The notes beneath the pieces were generated by a model. It was not told where the DNA came from. It saw only the letters and a program-made list of their open reading frames with translations, and did no database searches. Of a stretch of DNA of 64,000 nt, positions 48,897 to 60,457 are shown in pieces. A program made the translations under genes and the position numbers. Source of the DNA: Triangularia verruculosa (lineage: Eukaryota; Ascomycota; Sordariomycetes; Sordariales; Podosporaceae); contig MU863932.1 in the NCBI GenBank assembly GCA_033296885.1, positions 1-64,000 on the forward strand. The letters run 5' to 3'. Each line of letters starts with the position of its first letter. Positions within the stretch are counted from its first letter, which is position 1.

Positions 48897-49018
48897 ACAT
48901 ACAACAACGGGGATTCCCCAGTGGTCACCCACTTGATTACTGGCCAGCGAGTGGTAAATTGCTTAACTAGGGGGGAGCGGACGGAATCCCGTGTTTCCAG
49001 CTAGCTATGGTCGTATGT
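48897..49018 (-). rRNA. Dispersed 5S rRNA gene copy, divergent and possibly a pseudogene
   Basis: The minus strand starts ACATACGACCATAGCTAGCT, continues with GTCCGCTC, TAGTTAAGC and GTGGGTGACCAC, and closes with TTGTTGTATGT, which pairs with the 5' end. These are the landmarks of fungal 5S rRNA, and the length of 122 nt fits. A TATA box lies at -27 to -30 and a T5 run lies downstream, as in dispersed Neurospora-type 5S genes. Helix II is poor: the strand opposite CTAGCTGG reads CAATTTAC, leaving about three of eight pairs broken, and the Box A neighbourhood CTCCCCCC is unusual. It is a real 5S-derived sequence; whether it is active is open. Confidence 0.75.
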
Positions 49019-49044
49019 GTGGGTTTGAGCTGAAATCGGATACT

Positions 49045-49048
49045 TATA
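49045..49048 (-). promoter_or_regulatory. TATA box of the 5S-like gene
   Basis: The minus strand reads GCTATAAG, with TATA centred about 29 nt upstream of the 5S 5' end, the position known to matter for dispersed 5S genes of filamentous ascomycetes. Confidence 0.6.
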
Positions 49049-51530
49049 GCAGTTGTCTAAAAGACGGCTGCTCAACATCAAGCACATCAGCATACTGATC
49101 CAAGCAAATATCGGTTATACGACAAGTACAGAAAGAGCCACTTATAGAAGTACCTCTGCAAGAGATAGGGGCGTGTCTCTAGCATGACCTGTATTTGACC
49201 ATTTTCAGCTTGTACGATACTTGGCTTCCGGATAAGCAAACTTCATTTTGAGCCACTTGGAGTCCGATATTCCTTTGTTTACAATCTTATAAACAGAAAT
49301 TGACATAAGAAATATACCTTCTGGCATCCATACCTTCGAAGCAACTGGTTGCCCGGTTTCGCTAGGAGGTATTTCCAAGAACGGGCCCTTATGCGGTGGC
49401 AATCCTCTTCCACTGATGCTTACAGTTGCAATCCTTCTCAGTCTATCTGCGGTCTCCCGCCCTGCTTACCGTCCCGGCCTGTCTGGCTCGTTCCCCGCCC
49501 CCTTCCCCAGGCAGCATGAAGAAGAGCTGGTAGGTTCTCCTCATCATTCCCATTATCTCTTGCTTGAAGTCCAGACAGATGACCTCCAGCTCGGGTTAAA
49601 TCACAGCGAGCAGAGCATCCCTATGCATTGTTTCTGGAACACAAAACCACAGCGGGCTGGTTCGGACGAGAAAAAGTCACCTTAAAACGGCAATATCTCA
49701 AGACCGGTAGGAGAAACAGGTTTCACAACGATATTGATTGCTTCTTATTACCGCTCACATTGACAGTTTGGGGTGTCCGGTCTGGAAACAAAAGAAAACG
49801 CAACGGCCGCGGCCGGCTACGGCAACAACGTCCGCCCATGCATATGATGAAGTTACCTTCCTTTAGCATCTCCCATCACACCATCATATCTTCAGCACGG
49901 GCTTAGCATGGCTCCCTCGTGACCATGGCAAGACGCCAGGCCAAGAGAGCCAAGCAACTCGGTGAGTATACGGGCAACTTGCATACCACTTTTCTGTCAC
50001 CCACCTTCTTGAGATTGGAAACTTCAGGTATCCAAGACTTTCGATGCCACCTATTCACTCCTTCATGCGTCAGGTACCTTATGTTTTGTGTCTCAAGTAT
50101 CCGTCATATCGTATAAGCGCTTATACAAGCAACCGCACTGTGGGGTGAGCATGGCCACTAAGTCCTCTCCCTCCCGTCTTGCCGCTGTCAACACACACCA
50201 ATACAACGGTCGTTTTCCATACCACCCTTCTTACACTTAAACCGATGAGTGGTGGTTCGGAAGCACCTCCGCGGTCTTGGCAGGCCATCCGGAATGATCT
50301 CGAATCCCCAATCAATGAACCACGATCACCCAGGCGGCAGGCAGATGGGGGACAAAGCACACAAACAATGATCTGCTATACGTATAAGAGTTCGTGTTAC
50401 TTAATATATTCGAGAGCGACGCTGTTTCCTGGCTTCGTCAAAGCCCAAATGGCAAAGACCATATCGACAATGAAGCATGACCGACGAGACACATTCTACG
50501 CAGGTCGGCCCTGGGGCAATATCAAGGCAGAATAGCCGCTCTGAACGAATAGCGTCCATCTTCGGTAAGCACTTTACCAGCCGGAGAGTATTCAAGAGAC
50601 AATCTTTTGACCTTTTTTTTTCTTCTCGCGTATCGTATCGCAGGTAGGTATCCGTATGTCAGTATCCGTGAGTGTGGGTGGGCTCACTCCTATGCAAACT
50701 CCAGGTTAGCCGTCCCCTCATCCGGCAATGCATCTTGCCGATCATCTTTCCTTTTGCCTTTCCGGTTGTATTTTTCCAAATTTCAATCTGTGTTGGTTGG
50801 GAAGAACATAGGCTGCCTTCAAAACTCGGGCTCCTCTGCCACTTGGGGAGTGTCAATGTTCGGGCCAAAGATTGCCGGAGACTCATCATCTTCTCTGGAA
50901 CCGAGACAAGCACAACTTCTTCCCGGGCCGAGATTCCCCCTCATTCGACCAGACATGAACCATACCATCGATCGATCGATCTGTATCACCGTCATTTTTC
51001 CTGTAGCAAGAACTGCCCAATCCAGGCCTAGACTTCTTGCTTTTTTTTAGTCCTCAAGATTATCAGCCATGTTCATCCCCGCATCTGCAATTATACGGCA
51101 ATCAAAGGGAAATACGGGCTGGTCCGTTCCATACTGACACCAATTCATAAGAGCCGCTCACCGAGTGTGGATCGAGACCCCAAGCGAGCTGGAGGCGAAT
51201 TACTCGGTCGACGCTCCTGCAAACGCTGAACTACCACCTCGTTTCCGAAACAGGCGTCTCGCACCTCGCTTGCGGTTTGGGGCGGGTTGCAGTGAACGTT
51301 GGAAGTGGCGGGTGTCCGGCTCGCGTCTGTTTGGACCACTCAAGCTACGGGTTTGGGCGGCAGAGAAGAATTGGAGATAGGCGCAAAAATTGGAGTAGTT
51401 GCTAAGGTAGAAAGGTGACGAGTTGATTAAGTTGGAGAATTGAGGAGAACAGCTTCGAGAAAGCAGGATTCTGGTGCTGTGCGGAATGGATTCAGGGGAA
51501 AGAGGAGGGAGAAAAGGGGCAAAATGTACG
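49049..51530. other. Spacer between the 5S-like gene and tRNA-His
   Basis: About 2.5 kb without a recognised gene. It includes a GATC tandem (ATCGATCGATCGATC) near 50970 and poly-pyrimidine stretches. Short open frames on both strands carry no motif. Confidence 0.45.
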
Positions 51531-51538
51531 AAAATAGA

Positions 51539-51636
51539 TGGGCGACCCCGGAATCGAACCGGGGTTTCTTCGGATCGTATGTGATATTCTTGCGAATAAC
51601 CACAACGAAGCGTCCTGACCACTAGACTAGTCACCC
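51539..51636 (-). tRNA. tRNA-His (GTG) with intron of about 26 nt
   Basis: The minus strand starts GGGTGACTAGTCTAGTGG; the acceptor pairs with GTCGCCC and the discriminator is A. The T arm is CCCGG-TTCGATT-CCGGG. The anticodon arm is CTTCG-TTGTGGC-CGAAG with anticodon GTG after removal of about 26 nt that includes CACA, complementary to the anticodon. A TTTT run (minus strand, 51534-51531) follows as a terminator. The extra G-1 of mature tRNA-His is added after transcription. Confidence 0.93.
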
Positions 51637-54600
51637 GGTGAGGTATTGAGTTGTTGATCAGTGTCGGCAAAAAGAGAATACATATTGAGTAGTCTCAACC
51701 CCGCCCCATAGCACTTCTTTGTAGCTCACAATTTTGAAGATGTCATCATTCTCACAGAATATTCATACATTTATTCATTCATTTACTTTACTAACCTGCT
51801 GGATATTTCCGAAGGAGTGGCTTTCGTATCTTTTCTAGATCTACACCAGAAAATACACACCTCGTGTGCATCGACGCCCAGTGTATGCTGATGAATACGG
51901 TCTCCATTCTGGCCTCTGTATGCACTTGCAATTTGTTAAATGCAGGAATGGGAGAAAGACGCTGGGGGCCAGATACCCACAAACCTCCACGCTGCCTGGG
52001 TCCGTCCCGAGAGGAGGAACAAAACCTACATGCGCCTGCTGCCGCTGGTGCATGTCCCCAGCGGATATTCGCATGAGAACGACTCTGGATGATGTCGGAG
52101 TAGTCTGCAACTCCCGACCTCGCGTCTGAGCACATATCGAAGCTCATCACCTCGGGTTCAGCGGGGAAAGCATAACATTCAACAAGGTTTCCTAAGCTTT
52201 ATAACAGCACGATATGCTTCTCACTTTGTCGATCCGCTGGTGAGCCCGATTAGCTACTGCAGGCTCACGTCATGACATGTAAACAAACACCAACACGGAA
52301 GCTGAGGGACAGCAAATAGAGACAGGCAAGACCATGGCTTACTAGAGGACCATTATGAGGGGTCTGGACCGCAATCTAGTAGCCAGCCACTTGCGTCCCG
52401 GCTCTACGGCTGCTGCAATTTACCCGCGAGCCTAGCTCCCACACCTGGCGACAGCCATGGGGGAGCCCTTGGCAATGGCTCTGGCAGGCAGTGTCGTTAT
52501 TAACCCCCCCAGTAGGTTGCGAAGGAGCAAGCACGCCTTGACTGCGGCCTGATGGTGGTTTCCTCCCCTTCATCAAATGCGCCGGCTGTGTAGCAGAATC
52601 GGACCTCCAGTCCATTGTAACATGCTAGGCGCGACGACTACCACAACAGGCCAAAGAACCATGGCTGCGCCCACGGGACTATGCAACATTGGCTCCGTTT
52701 GTCCTCAGAAGTGTCCCAGGCTTGGTACCGGAGGGATGTATGGATGGAATCTTCTTTGGCCTTCTCGGCCGCAGGCCAGGCGGAATAGCTACTGAAGTAG
52801 GTCGGGCCGTGGTAGCTGGCTACGGTGTACTTTGTACATGATATGAAGCCATACCCAGATTGGTACCGGAGGGGACACCGCAGCTTGTCCCCCTTTCTTT
52901 GCTACAGCCAAGATGGCCAAGATGGCGGATACGGCTCTGGGACTGGAATTAATGATGGTGGTGGTGAAGTGATGCACAAGACGAGAGAGTATCACCACTC
53001 TTTATGCCCTTGGTGTCGAGTGAATCATAAGATCTGGCACGTAAATGCAAGCGGCGCAACAATGCATCATGACGAGCATATACCACGTTCGCTAACATGG
53101 AACTGCAGCTGTTGAGGTTGGGTATCGCCCATTGGGAGAGACTAATAGCTGCCTTGTAATATAGCCTGAAGCACCCATGCTCGGCAACATGGCACCCTGG
53201 GTAGCAGCAAGCTTGCTGAAAAGACGTTGATTCCGGGAGAGGGTGTAATCAGCCAATTAATATCAAACCCGCAACCGTCCGATAAGGCAAGCCCCCCCCC
53301 CAACCGCTGGTGGTAATGGCGAGTCAGATATCCAATTCGCCGGAACGGGGGGGGGGGGGGCCGATAGGATGAACACCATTGCATGTCGTCCACCGCGGTC
53401 GCTTCATGGACGCCGGTATATCGACAGGGCCACAGATGGCATCGTTTGGAGCCGGGCACACTAGATTGAATGGATATGCACGACCAATGTCCTAAGAAGT
53501 TGCGCATATTAGCATGTAGATGAAGATAGTTTGACAAAGCACGGCCATAGCACGTGTGTTGAACCACTTGTCGTTCGAGGGGCCTTACAGCCAATTAAGC
53601 CAACACGCGATGATAAAGTATACCAACACCCTCTTCACTGCATTGCCCTGATTCGGTTACTATCTTGGTAGAGGCTAGACAGCCGGGCTCAGGCACAGAA
53701 TTCCGCTGGGGGTCGTATCCGAGCCAACTGCGTCAGCGTCGGGTGATGGCAGTTTTGGTGTGGTCTTCACGACGTCGTCGTGGTCGCTTCGCATACGGAA
53801 AACCATCCAGAATTGTTGGATCATGGCCGATTCCCCGCGCTGCTTCCAGATCCAGGACAGCGGTTGCACCGGTCCCAACCAAGATGCAAAGCCATGACCC
53901 GTGGACAGCGGCAAGAGGTGATGATCATCAGGCCGGGGGGGAGCTGGGTGATCTGTGACCCTCTAGAAACCCCACGGATACACAACGGGCGGACGATAGA
54001 GCAATGGGTCCAGTACATCCTTCCTGCATAGGATGATACGCCGGGAAAGAAGGAAGCCTGAAGCGCTAATACTAACCACTGCAACGGGCCAACACGTCTC
54101 CCCAGAAGCGTAAGCATGTGTGAGGCACAAAGAATGCCCCTTCTGTTTCAGGCAACTTGCATTCTCGGACCGCCAAAGCATGCTGCCGGGTGCGCTTGCT
54201 TGGCCGCCTTCTGCACATAACGCTCTGCTGGGCTCAGTCGCCCGATGGGAAAAGAACGGTGGTGCTAAGAGGTGAGACCGGAAGGTGTGCTGAGTAGTTC
54301 CTTGATGCCATCGCCCGTCATGGTAACCAAGAGAAGAGGTTTTGTGGTTGAGCAAAGTGGTTTTGATTGTGGCTTATGCTCAAGGACGTGCCTCGTCCGA
54401 GTCTCGATCGCGGGCTTGTAACGGCGCTCACCAAGAAAGCAGCGTAACGGTCCTTATCGTGCCAAGTGCATACGGGCTGGGAGGGAAGTGCCCCTTTTCC
54501 CTGTATACTTTCAGGTGCAACCGTCGGATATGGGGGTCAGCCACAGATATCGTTATCACGCCCCAAGCTGACGCTCGTGGTTCTGGGACTGGGTGAGAAG

Positions 54601-57600
54601 GGGTTGTTGAAATGTGGGGTTGCAGCCTAGGTAGTTGGGGTTGGTGGCTTGGCTGGCGGCCTGGGGTTTGCGTTAAGCTTCAGAACCCCGTGGGGCGTGG
54701 GGGAGGTGGGGCATCCCCGCGGTGGGGAACCTGTCATCCCAAAATCAGATCACGCAAACTCCAGATGACGGCAGAAACCGTGCCGTGCCTGACTTCTAAG
54801 AAGAGACGCGCAATTCTTATCGGAGAGGGCGATGATGTTTACAATCTCGGAGGTCCATGCACGTATCTACTTCTGGCGATACTATCATTTGGTCGCACGC
54901 TCAGAAGGAAGCCACGCATCGCCTGGGAGAGGGCAGCTCCAAATGGATCAACCGTTCAGGCAAGCAGCACCGCGCTTTGGCATGGTTTCGCACCAGGTTC
55001 GAAGGTTGCATCGAACCGCGCTCAACTATCACAGGAAATTGTTTTCTCACCCCACCTGCTGTCAGTCACAATGGAGATGAGAGAGGATGTTACGAATGCT
55101 TGGACGTTGAGACCCCCACTGTCGAAACATCATGCTCACAGTCCGGCCTAGATGCTATTTTGGCCGCATAGGTCACGCTCTCGCCGATCTTGACCTCTCG
55201 AAACATTCGAACCGAGAGCTTATCACGGAGCTCGGTCTCGCCCCATTCTTAAAAGGGCAGTTGCAACAAAACAAGGTTCTCCGCCTGTCCCAGATCGCGT
55301 TAGCGAGCCTCGGGAATCTTGGGGTCGAGACTGCGGGATGCCAGGAAGGACACGTCAGGAGGTGGCCGGATCATTCTACCCCATCGTGTTGAGAGCATCA
55401 CCTCCTCCGTCGTCAAGGAGGAAACACACTGTTTCACACCTGACGGCCCGGGCTATAGTGGACTTTGACTGGCTGGACTCACCGGAATCTTATCTTTTCT
55501 TCACCTCGCCAACAGGGTGCGTGACCGGGGCACAAAGCAAGCCATGCAGCAATATCTGCAGCGAAATGTAGGGACATTCTCTCACCGAGTAGAGAGTAGC
55601 CGAGGACCGCTCAGATACCTCAGGTACCTCGGTGCAACTTATCGGTTCTTGGCCGTCAAGATCGAGGATCTGAGAGTTCGCCGATTGCATCACTGATGCC
55701 ATGAAGATGCTCATCCACACAGCCAAAACGAGCAGTTCTATATTGACCAACCACTACGATGGTTCCGTTTCTTTCCCCGAACTTGCGGTGAAGAAGCGTA
55801 ACATTTTACGCCTCCGGGCTGCTCTCACCAAAGAGAGAATTTACGGACGTCGCTTTCTACCGCGGGACTCAGTAATCAGAATGCGCCTTTAGAAGCGCGG
55901 GAGCCCAGCCGGCGGAACAGGCTTCATACAGTACACACCACACTGGCCATGACCTCTCCATGCCGCTATCATTGTAAAAGTTTGTCATTGGTGCGACCTT
56001 CTTGCCTTACTGCTGCAAAATCGGGCGCGGGCCAAGTTACAGCAGAATCACGTAGCCCAAACTTGACCAGACCAGGTTCGTGCTTTTGAGGGGGAATTGT
56101 GACAGCAGGTCTCCTGACTCATCTCCAACTCGATTCATGGAGAGTTAGGGATATTTGCTAAACCCTAAGAGGTCAGCCGTTGTCGAAGCCGTGAGAGCCC
56201 GTGAGTTGCTAAACAGAAACTAGCTCACGCGTTAACGCTCCGGGATCGTCATCAAAAAGTTGGGGGTCGCAATGGCGCTATCGTTGCTCGGCTTTTAGTG
56301 TGTTACCAAGGCGCCTCAGCGTCGTCCCGGCATCGCGCATCCCCAGGATTTAGCACGTTGTCACCCCACACGCATGTTGCCAGTCCGGGGGTCGTTCCGG
56401 CTGGTTTAGGGAGATCAACCCACGGACCCAAGCCGCGGAGAGGGTGGTACGAGTCTAAAACAAAGTTCCTTGAGAAGCTCCCATCCTCCAGCCCCCCCTT
56501 GATCTGGGGTTTATGCCTCTCTGGCTGGCAGTGGGGGTTGCTGTCGAATTACGACCACGGTTGAGTGTCACAGTAAAAAGAAAAAAAAAAGAAAAAGTCG
56601 AAGAGGAAACGAGAGAAAATTCAGACAAGCTGACGTGATACGAACAATAACCAGTTCCCAACCAGTGCCCTCCCAACACAACTTTTACACCTGAGGAGCC
56701 AATCGATTGCCCTCCCCACAACTGCATACGCCTCCTGCGCCTCTTCTTTCTCTTCTCACAAATTGCCAAGGAAATAACGCCCCAGGTTTTGCTCATGTAT
56801 GTATGTACATACGCCCGGGTTTTGTGTCTACCCGTCTCTGCGGCCAGAAAAAAAAAGGGGGGGGGAGGGGGCGGAGCAGCAAACAAAAACAAGAGACACA
56901 CGAACTCCAGCTCTGTTCTGGAGCCGAGCCTCGAAACATACGTACTCATCTAGCATTGGACCAAATAGTCAAAGTCTAATAGTTGCAATTTTCTAGAAGC
57001 TTGGCAGGCGGCAACAGCAAAGAGGAAAAAAAAAAAAAGGGCTGAGCAAGATAGCGACTAGTACTACCCAATGACTGGGGGGATAAAACCCCGTGGAAGC
57101 CTTTAGAAGGGGCTGACTTTTTGCGTTGGCGTCATTTTAGCTGGCTATTAGTCAAAAGCTCACCCGTCCTCACCTCGGGAGGTGACACCACCTGACTAAT
57201 ATTTTAGCAACTATTTTTCCAAGTTTTTTAGTCTTATGGGGGATGGAATTCTTCGAAATGGAGGGCCAGCGCCATTTTTTTCTCTTTCATTTCGGGTAAC
57301 ATCGTTGGGCTATGTGTTTTTGTCTCTACCCTTGTCCTTTTTTTGCTGGAAAGACATTTTGCATAAACACCCCGCCGTTTCGGTATTCTACGAAACATAA
57401 AAGGCGGGGTGGGTCTTCTCTTCGGTGAAGGAATGCAGTGCCGCCGCCGTAAGTGTTAGTGTGGGATGAATGTGCAGTGTGGTGTGGATGGGGGTTTCAC
57501 AGAGGGTGTTTTTTTTTTCCCACGCCGCAGTTGTTGGTTGGAAAGCTTTGTTGGTTCTGAAATGTGGTCTCACAAGCTGTCTGCAAAACAACAAATCTCC

Positions 57601-58692
57601 TTTTGGTAATTCTGCCATGGTGATAGATGTATGTACTGAGGATATCTCCTGTGTTATAGAGTCCGAAATTGTCCTCACCAAAACGCTGTTATAAGTGTGC
57701 TTGACCTGCACCTCACATCTTCGTAAACCTCATCCATGCCGGCACCAAAAGTCCGAGTATTTGCTCTCTAGATATGAAAACACACCCGCACACGTAGGCA
57801 GGTTACGCGTGGCATTATAGTACCTACCCATGGAAAAAAAGTGTGGTAGCACCGCTTATCCCCCATCATGGGTCTCCTCGACGGACAGGTACATTACATG
57901 GCGGCGGTAGGTGAAGTGCGGATGTCGTGTATGTTGATACATCATATTTCCTCCCCCCACCCACCGTCTGTCTCTCATCCCAATAAATTACATTAGTCTG
58001 AAAGGTTGGATCCGCAAGACTCACACCGAGAGAGAACTCTAAATCTCAAGTCTTGTTGTGTGTGACCATTTTGGGTGTGGGGGTCACTGTCACACGGTCA
58101 TGCCTAGTGGACTCAAGATCAAAGTCAGCAGTGGGTTGTTGAAGCGCTCTGAAAGCTATGAACTGGTGACGAGTTAGATGTACCAGATGAAAAGGTTTTG
58201 TTGTTTTGACATGGGCCCCCACGTTGCACCAAGTGGCGATAAAAAAGAACATTACAAAAGGGAAACAGTAATAGCATTTGTCTTGTTCGCTGCCTTGGAG
58301 AAGAAAACAGCTGAATCATATATATGTATGAGCGAAGTGAAGTCTATCCGTCCGTCCGTCCGCCCAACAAACAAAAACGAAGTGGTGATGTCTATAGCCC
58401 GTCTTGAAAACACAAAGCTCCAACAGGGAAAAAACACATATGAAAATAACCCTTTTGCCTTTCATGTCCGAAATCCACCACGGTCGAAGCCAAAACGCTT
58501 AACTTTTGGTTGCAATTAATGATTTGAATACCCATAACCTGTCCGTATTTCCATCCAAAGAGAAGCCTGCCCAAACGCCCCGTAGTATATCCTCTATGGT
58601 CCCGGGTTGGTTCGTTGCCGTCATATCATGTCATTAAAGACTGTAAACCAGAACAGTTTTACAATTCGCTCAACCTTCCCTGGTCACGCCCG
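51637..58692. other. Gene-poor region downstream of cre-1
   Basis: About 7 kb without recognisable coding sequence. The part nearest cre-1 (about 57400-58690) likely includes its 3' UTR and has several poly-A/poly-T and TCCG repeat patches (near 58350). Frames of 80-180 codons (for example 54612-55151 +, 53821-54117 -) lack motifs. A poly-C/poly-G inverted pair lies at 53292-53360. Confidence 0.45.
53292..53360. repeat. C10...G14 inverted pair with inner hairpin
   Basis: Ten C (53292-53301) and fourteen G (53347-53360) lie 45 nt apart. Between them GGCGA (53318-53322) and TCGCC (53337-53341) form an inner stem with a 14-nt loop. The stretch could fold as a two-tier hairpin or carry a G-quadruplex. 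Confidence 0.8.
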
Positions 58693-59904
58693 TCACAAGA
58701 AATCCCCGGCAACGCTGTTGGCGGTCGAGTTTCTACCGCTGAGGCTGTAACTGTCGCTCGGTGTAAGCAAGTCGCTGACGTTCATCCTTGGAACTGGAAG
58801 CTTGCGCTGGGCTCCGTCTGGACGGTTGATCAAGTCCGTCAAGGAAATGCCGCTTCGGGAAGGTGCCTGTGCTGGCGGCTGCGTGAATTGCTGACCCTCA
58901 GGTTGTGGCTCAAGAGGAGCAAGCGCTGGAACATGACCCTGCAAAGAAAGATTGCGGAACGGTGGCAGTTCGTACGCCAAAGGCCGGAGACGTGGAGAGT
59001 GAGCAGGCGTCGCAAGCGGCGTGTGATCAGGAGTGGGCGAGAGTGAGTTGTGAGAGAACGTGGGAGACGAAGGAGCGGTTGAGTTTGGCGAGTTCGGTCT
59101 CGATCTCTTGGCATGTCGGTAACTGTGATAATGATCATCGTCATCGTGATGATGTGCGGGCCGTGAAATGTGGTAGGCATGGAGCGTAGTGCCTGGAACG
59201 TGGTGATTCCTCGAGGTGGCAATGCCGTTGCCGTAAAAGTGAGCATGTCTAGAGCCGAATGGAGCCATGTTATCACGCTCGACTTGGCCGGCCGCTCTCG
59301 CCAACATCTGCATGTCAGGGCCACTTTGGCTACTAAGCGCATTGCGGTGGTAAGGGCTTAGAGAGGACTGAGGAGGAGGGAAGTTGAAGTTATAGTGAGG
59401 AGGCGAAACGTTGGGCGAAGAGATCGCTGTTGGGGGAGCCGAGCGGATGATTTTGGGCTGTGGTGGAGGCATGGCATCAGGCTGCAGTCTGTGAAGCAGA
59501 CCAGCGTGCTGATGCCCTTTGTTTCCTCTCCTGGAGTTGGGGTTGTTGTGTATCCTCGAGTGTCTTGTTAGTTCATCTGAGCGCGAGAATCTTTTGCTGC
59601 AGCCTGGGTGGTGACAGGCGTGTGGCTTCTCTCCCGTGTGCGTACGAATATGACGGGTCTGGTGTTCGAGGCGGTGGAAAGCCTTGTCACACATGGTGCA
59701 CTTGTAGGGACGGGGAAGCTCGTTGGTGGTGTCGGCCGACTGAGTTCCCGTGGGCAAAGGTCCATTTGGACGGAGCAAACCAACCGCTGCCATCTCGGCG
59801 TTGGCGGTGGGTGCCTTTGTTTGTGTTTGTGTCTGCTCTCTCTCTGGAGTCGTCTCTGGATTCAGTAGACTGGAAAAGTCCACTGCAGACTGTGTTCGTT
59901 GCAT
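58693..59904 (-). CDS. cre-1: CRE1/CreA carbon catabolite repressor, C2H2 zinc-finger protein
   Basis: A single exon of 403 aa. Two C2H2 fingers: C69/C72/H85/H89 (CDKAFHRLEHQTRHIRTH) and C97/C102/H115/H119 (CSKRFSRSDELTRHSRIH), the near-invariant CreA pair, preceded by PRPYKC and followed by NPNSRRGNKG. A His/Asp stretch (HHDDDDHYHSYRHAKR) and a Ser/Pro-rich region around 265-315 follow, then the conserved LPPFRNLSLQ block and an end with SLSGRNSTANSVAG. Known role: binds SYGGRG sites in the nucleus and represses genes for alternative carbon sources, including cellulases, when glucose is present. Length and motif order indicate an intact gene. Its upstream region carries a cluster of SYGGRG matches, fitting the known autoregulation of CreA. 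Confidence 0.96.
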   Translation of the reverse strand: MQRTQSAVDFSSLLNPETTPEREQTQTQTKAPTANAEMAAVGLLRPNGPLPTGTQSADTTNELPRPYKCTMCDKAFHRLEHQTRHIRTHTGEKPHACHHPGCSKRFSRSDELTRHSRIHNNPNSRRGNKGHQHAGLLHRLQPDAMPPPQPKIIRSAPPTAISSPNVSPPHYNFNFPPPQSSLSPYHRNALSSQSGPDMQMLARAAGQVERDNMAPFGSRHAHFYGNGIATSRNHHVPGTTLHAYHISRPAHHHDDDDHYHSYRHAKRSRPNSPNSTAPSSPTFSHNSLSPTPDHTPLATPAHSPRLRPLAYELPPFRNLSLQGHVPALAPLEPQPEGQQFTQPPAQAPSRSGISLTDLINRPDGAQRKLPVPRMNVSDLLTPSDSYSLSGRNSTANSVAGDFL

Positions 59905-60042
59905 GTGATCGGTCGCCCTTGCGCTGGAGACTCCTGTTTACCCCCTACTCGGTCGTATAGTGTTCCCCGTTGTCTTCCAACTGAGCTGCACAAAATGCAT
60001 GCAGCCGGTGAGGGACAGGCTCAAAAGGAGAAAAAAATGATG

Positions 60043-60066
60043 TGTTTATGTGTTTATGTGTTTATG
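60043..60066 (+). repeat. TGTTTATG tandem, three units, in the cre-1 5' flank
   Basis: Three perfect consecutive 8-bp units about 140 bp upstream of the cre-1 start codon. Confidence 0.9.
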
Positions 60067-60457
60067 TCGACGTGTTGACCCCCTTGAGAAATCCAGTATC
60101 CTTCGTTCTATCAGTCGCAAGGTTGGGACGGGATAAAATAGGGCGGGCCGTTTGAATTGTTGTTGGGGTTAAGGTTTGATGGCGTGCGGGTTGCAAGTTT
60201 GGGATACGGGGTCTGGGATGGATGTAGGTGGTGCGGGCGCTGTTGGGGAAAGGCTCTTAATGTAGCATGGGAAATCTGAAGTAGCAAGCAGGAGCACTGA
60301 GAGCCTGGGTTTTGGGGGGCGGCTGCCGTGCTGGTTTTAAATGGCGGGTGAGCGGGCTGACACCGGGGCGTGCCAGGCATGTGGTGTGGACACCACGGGG
60401 GTGTGTTCGGTAAGGTCCCTAGCGACTCAGCGCGCCCCTTCCCTGAATGCCAGGGGG

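Noticed and set aside
54612..55151. 179-codon plus-strand frame
   Set aside because: No recognised domain or splice continuity; two other frames are open in the same place.
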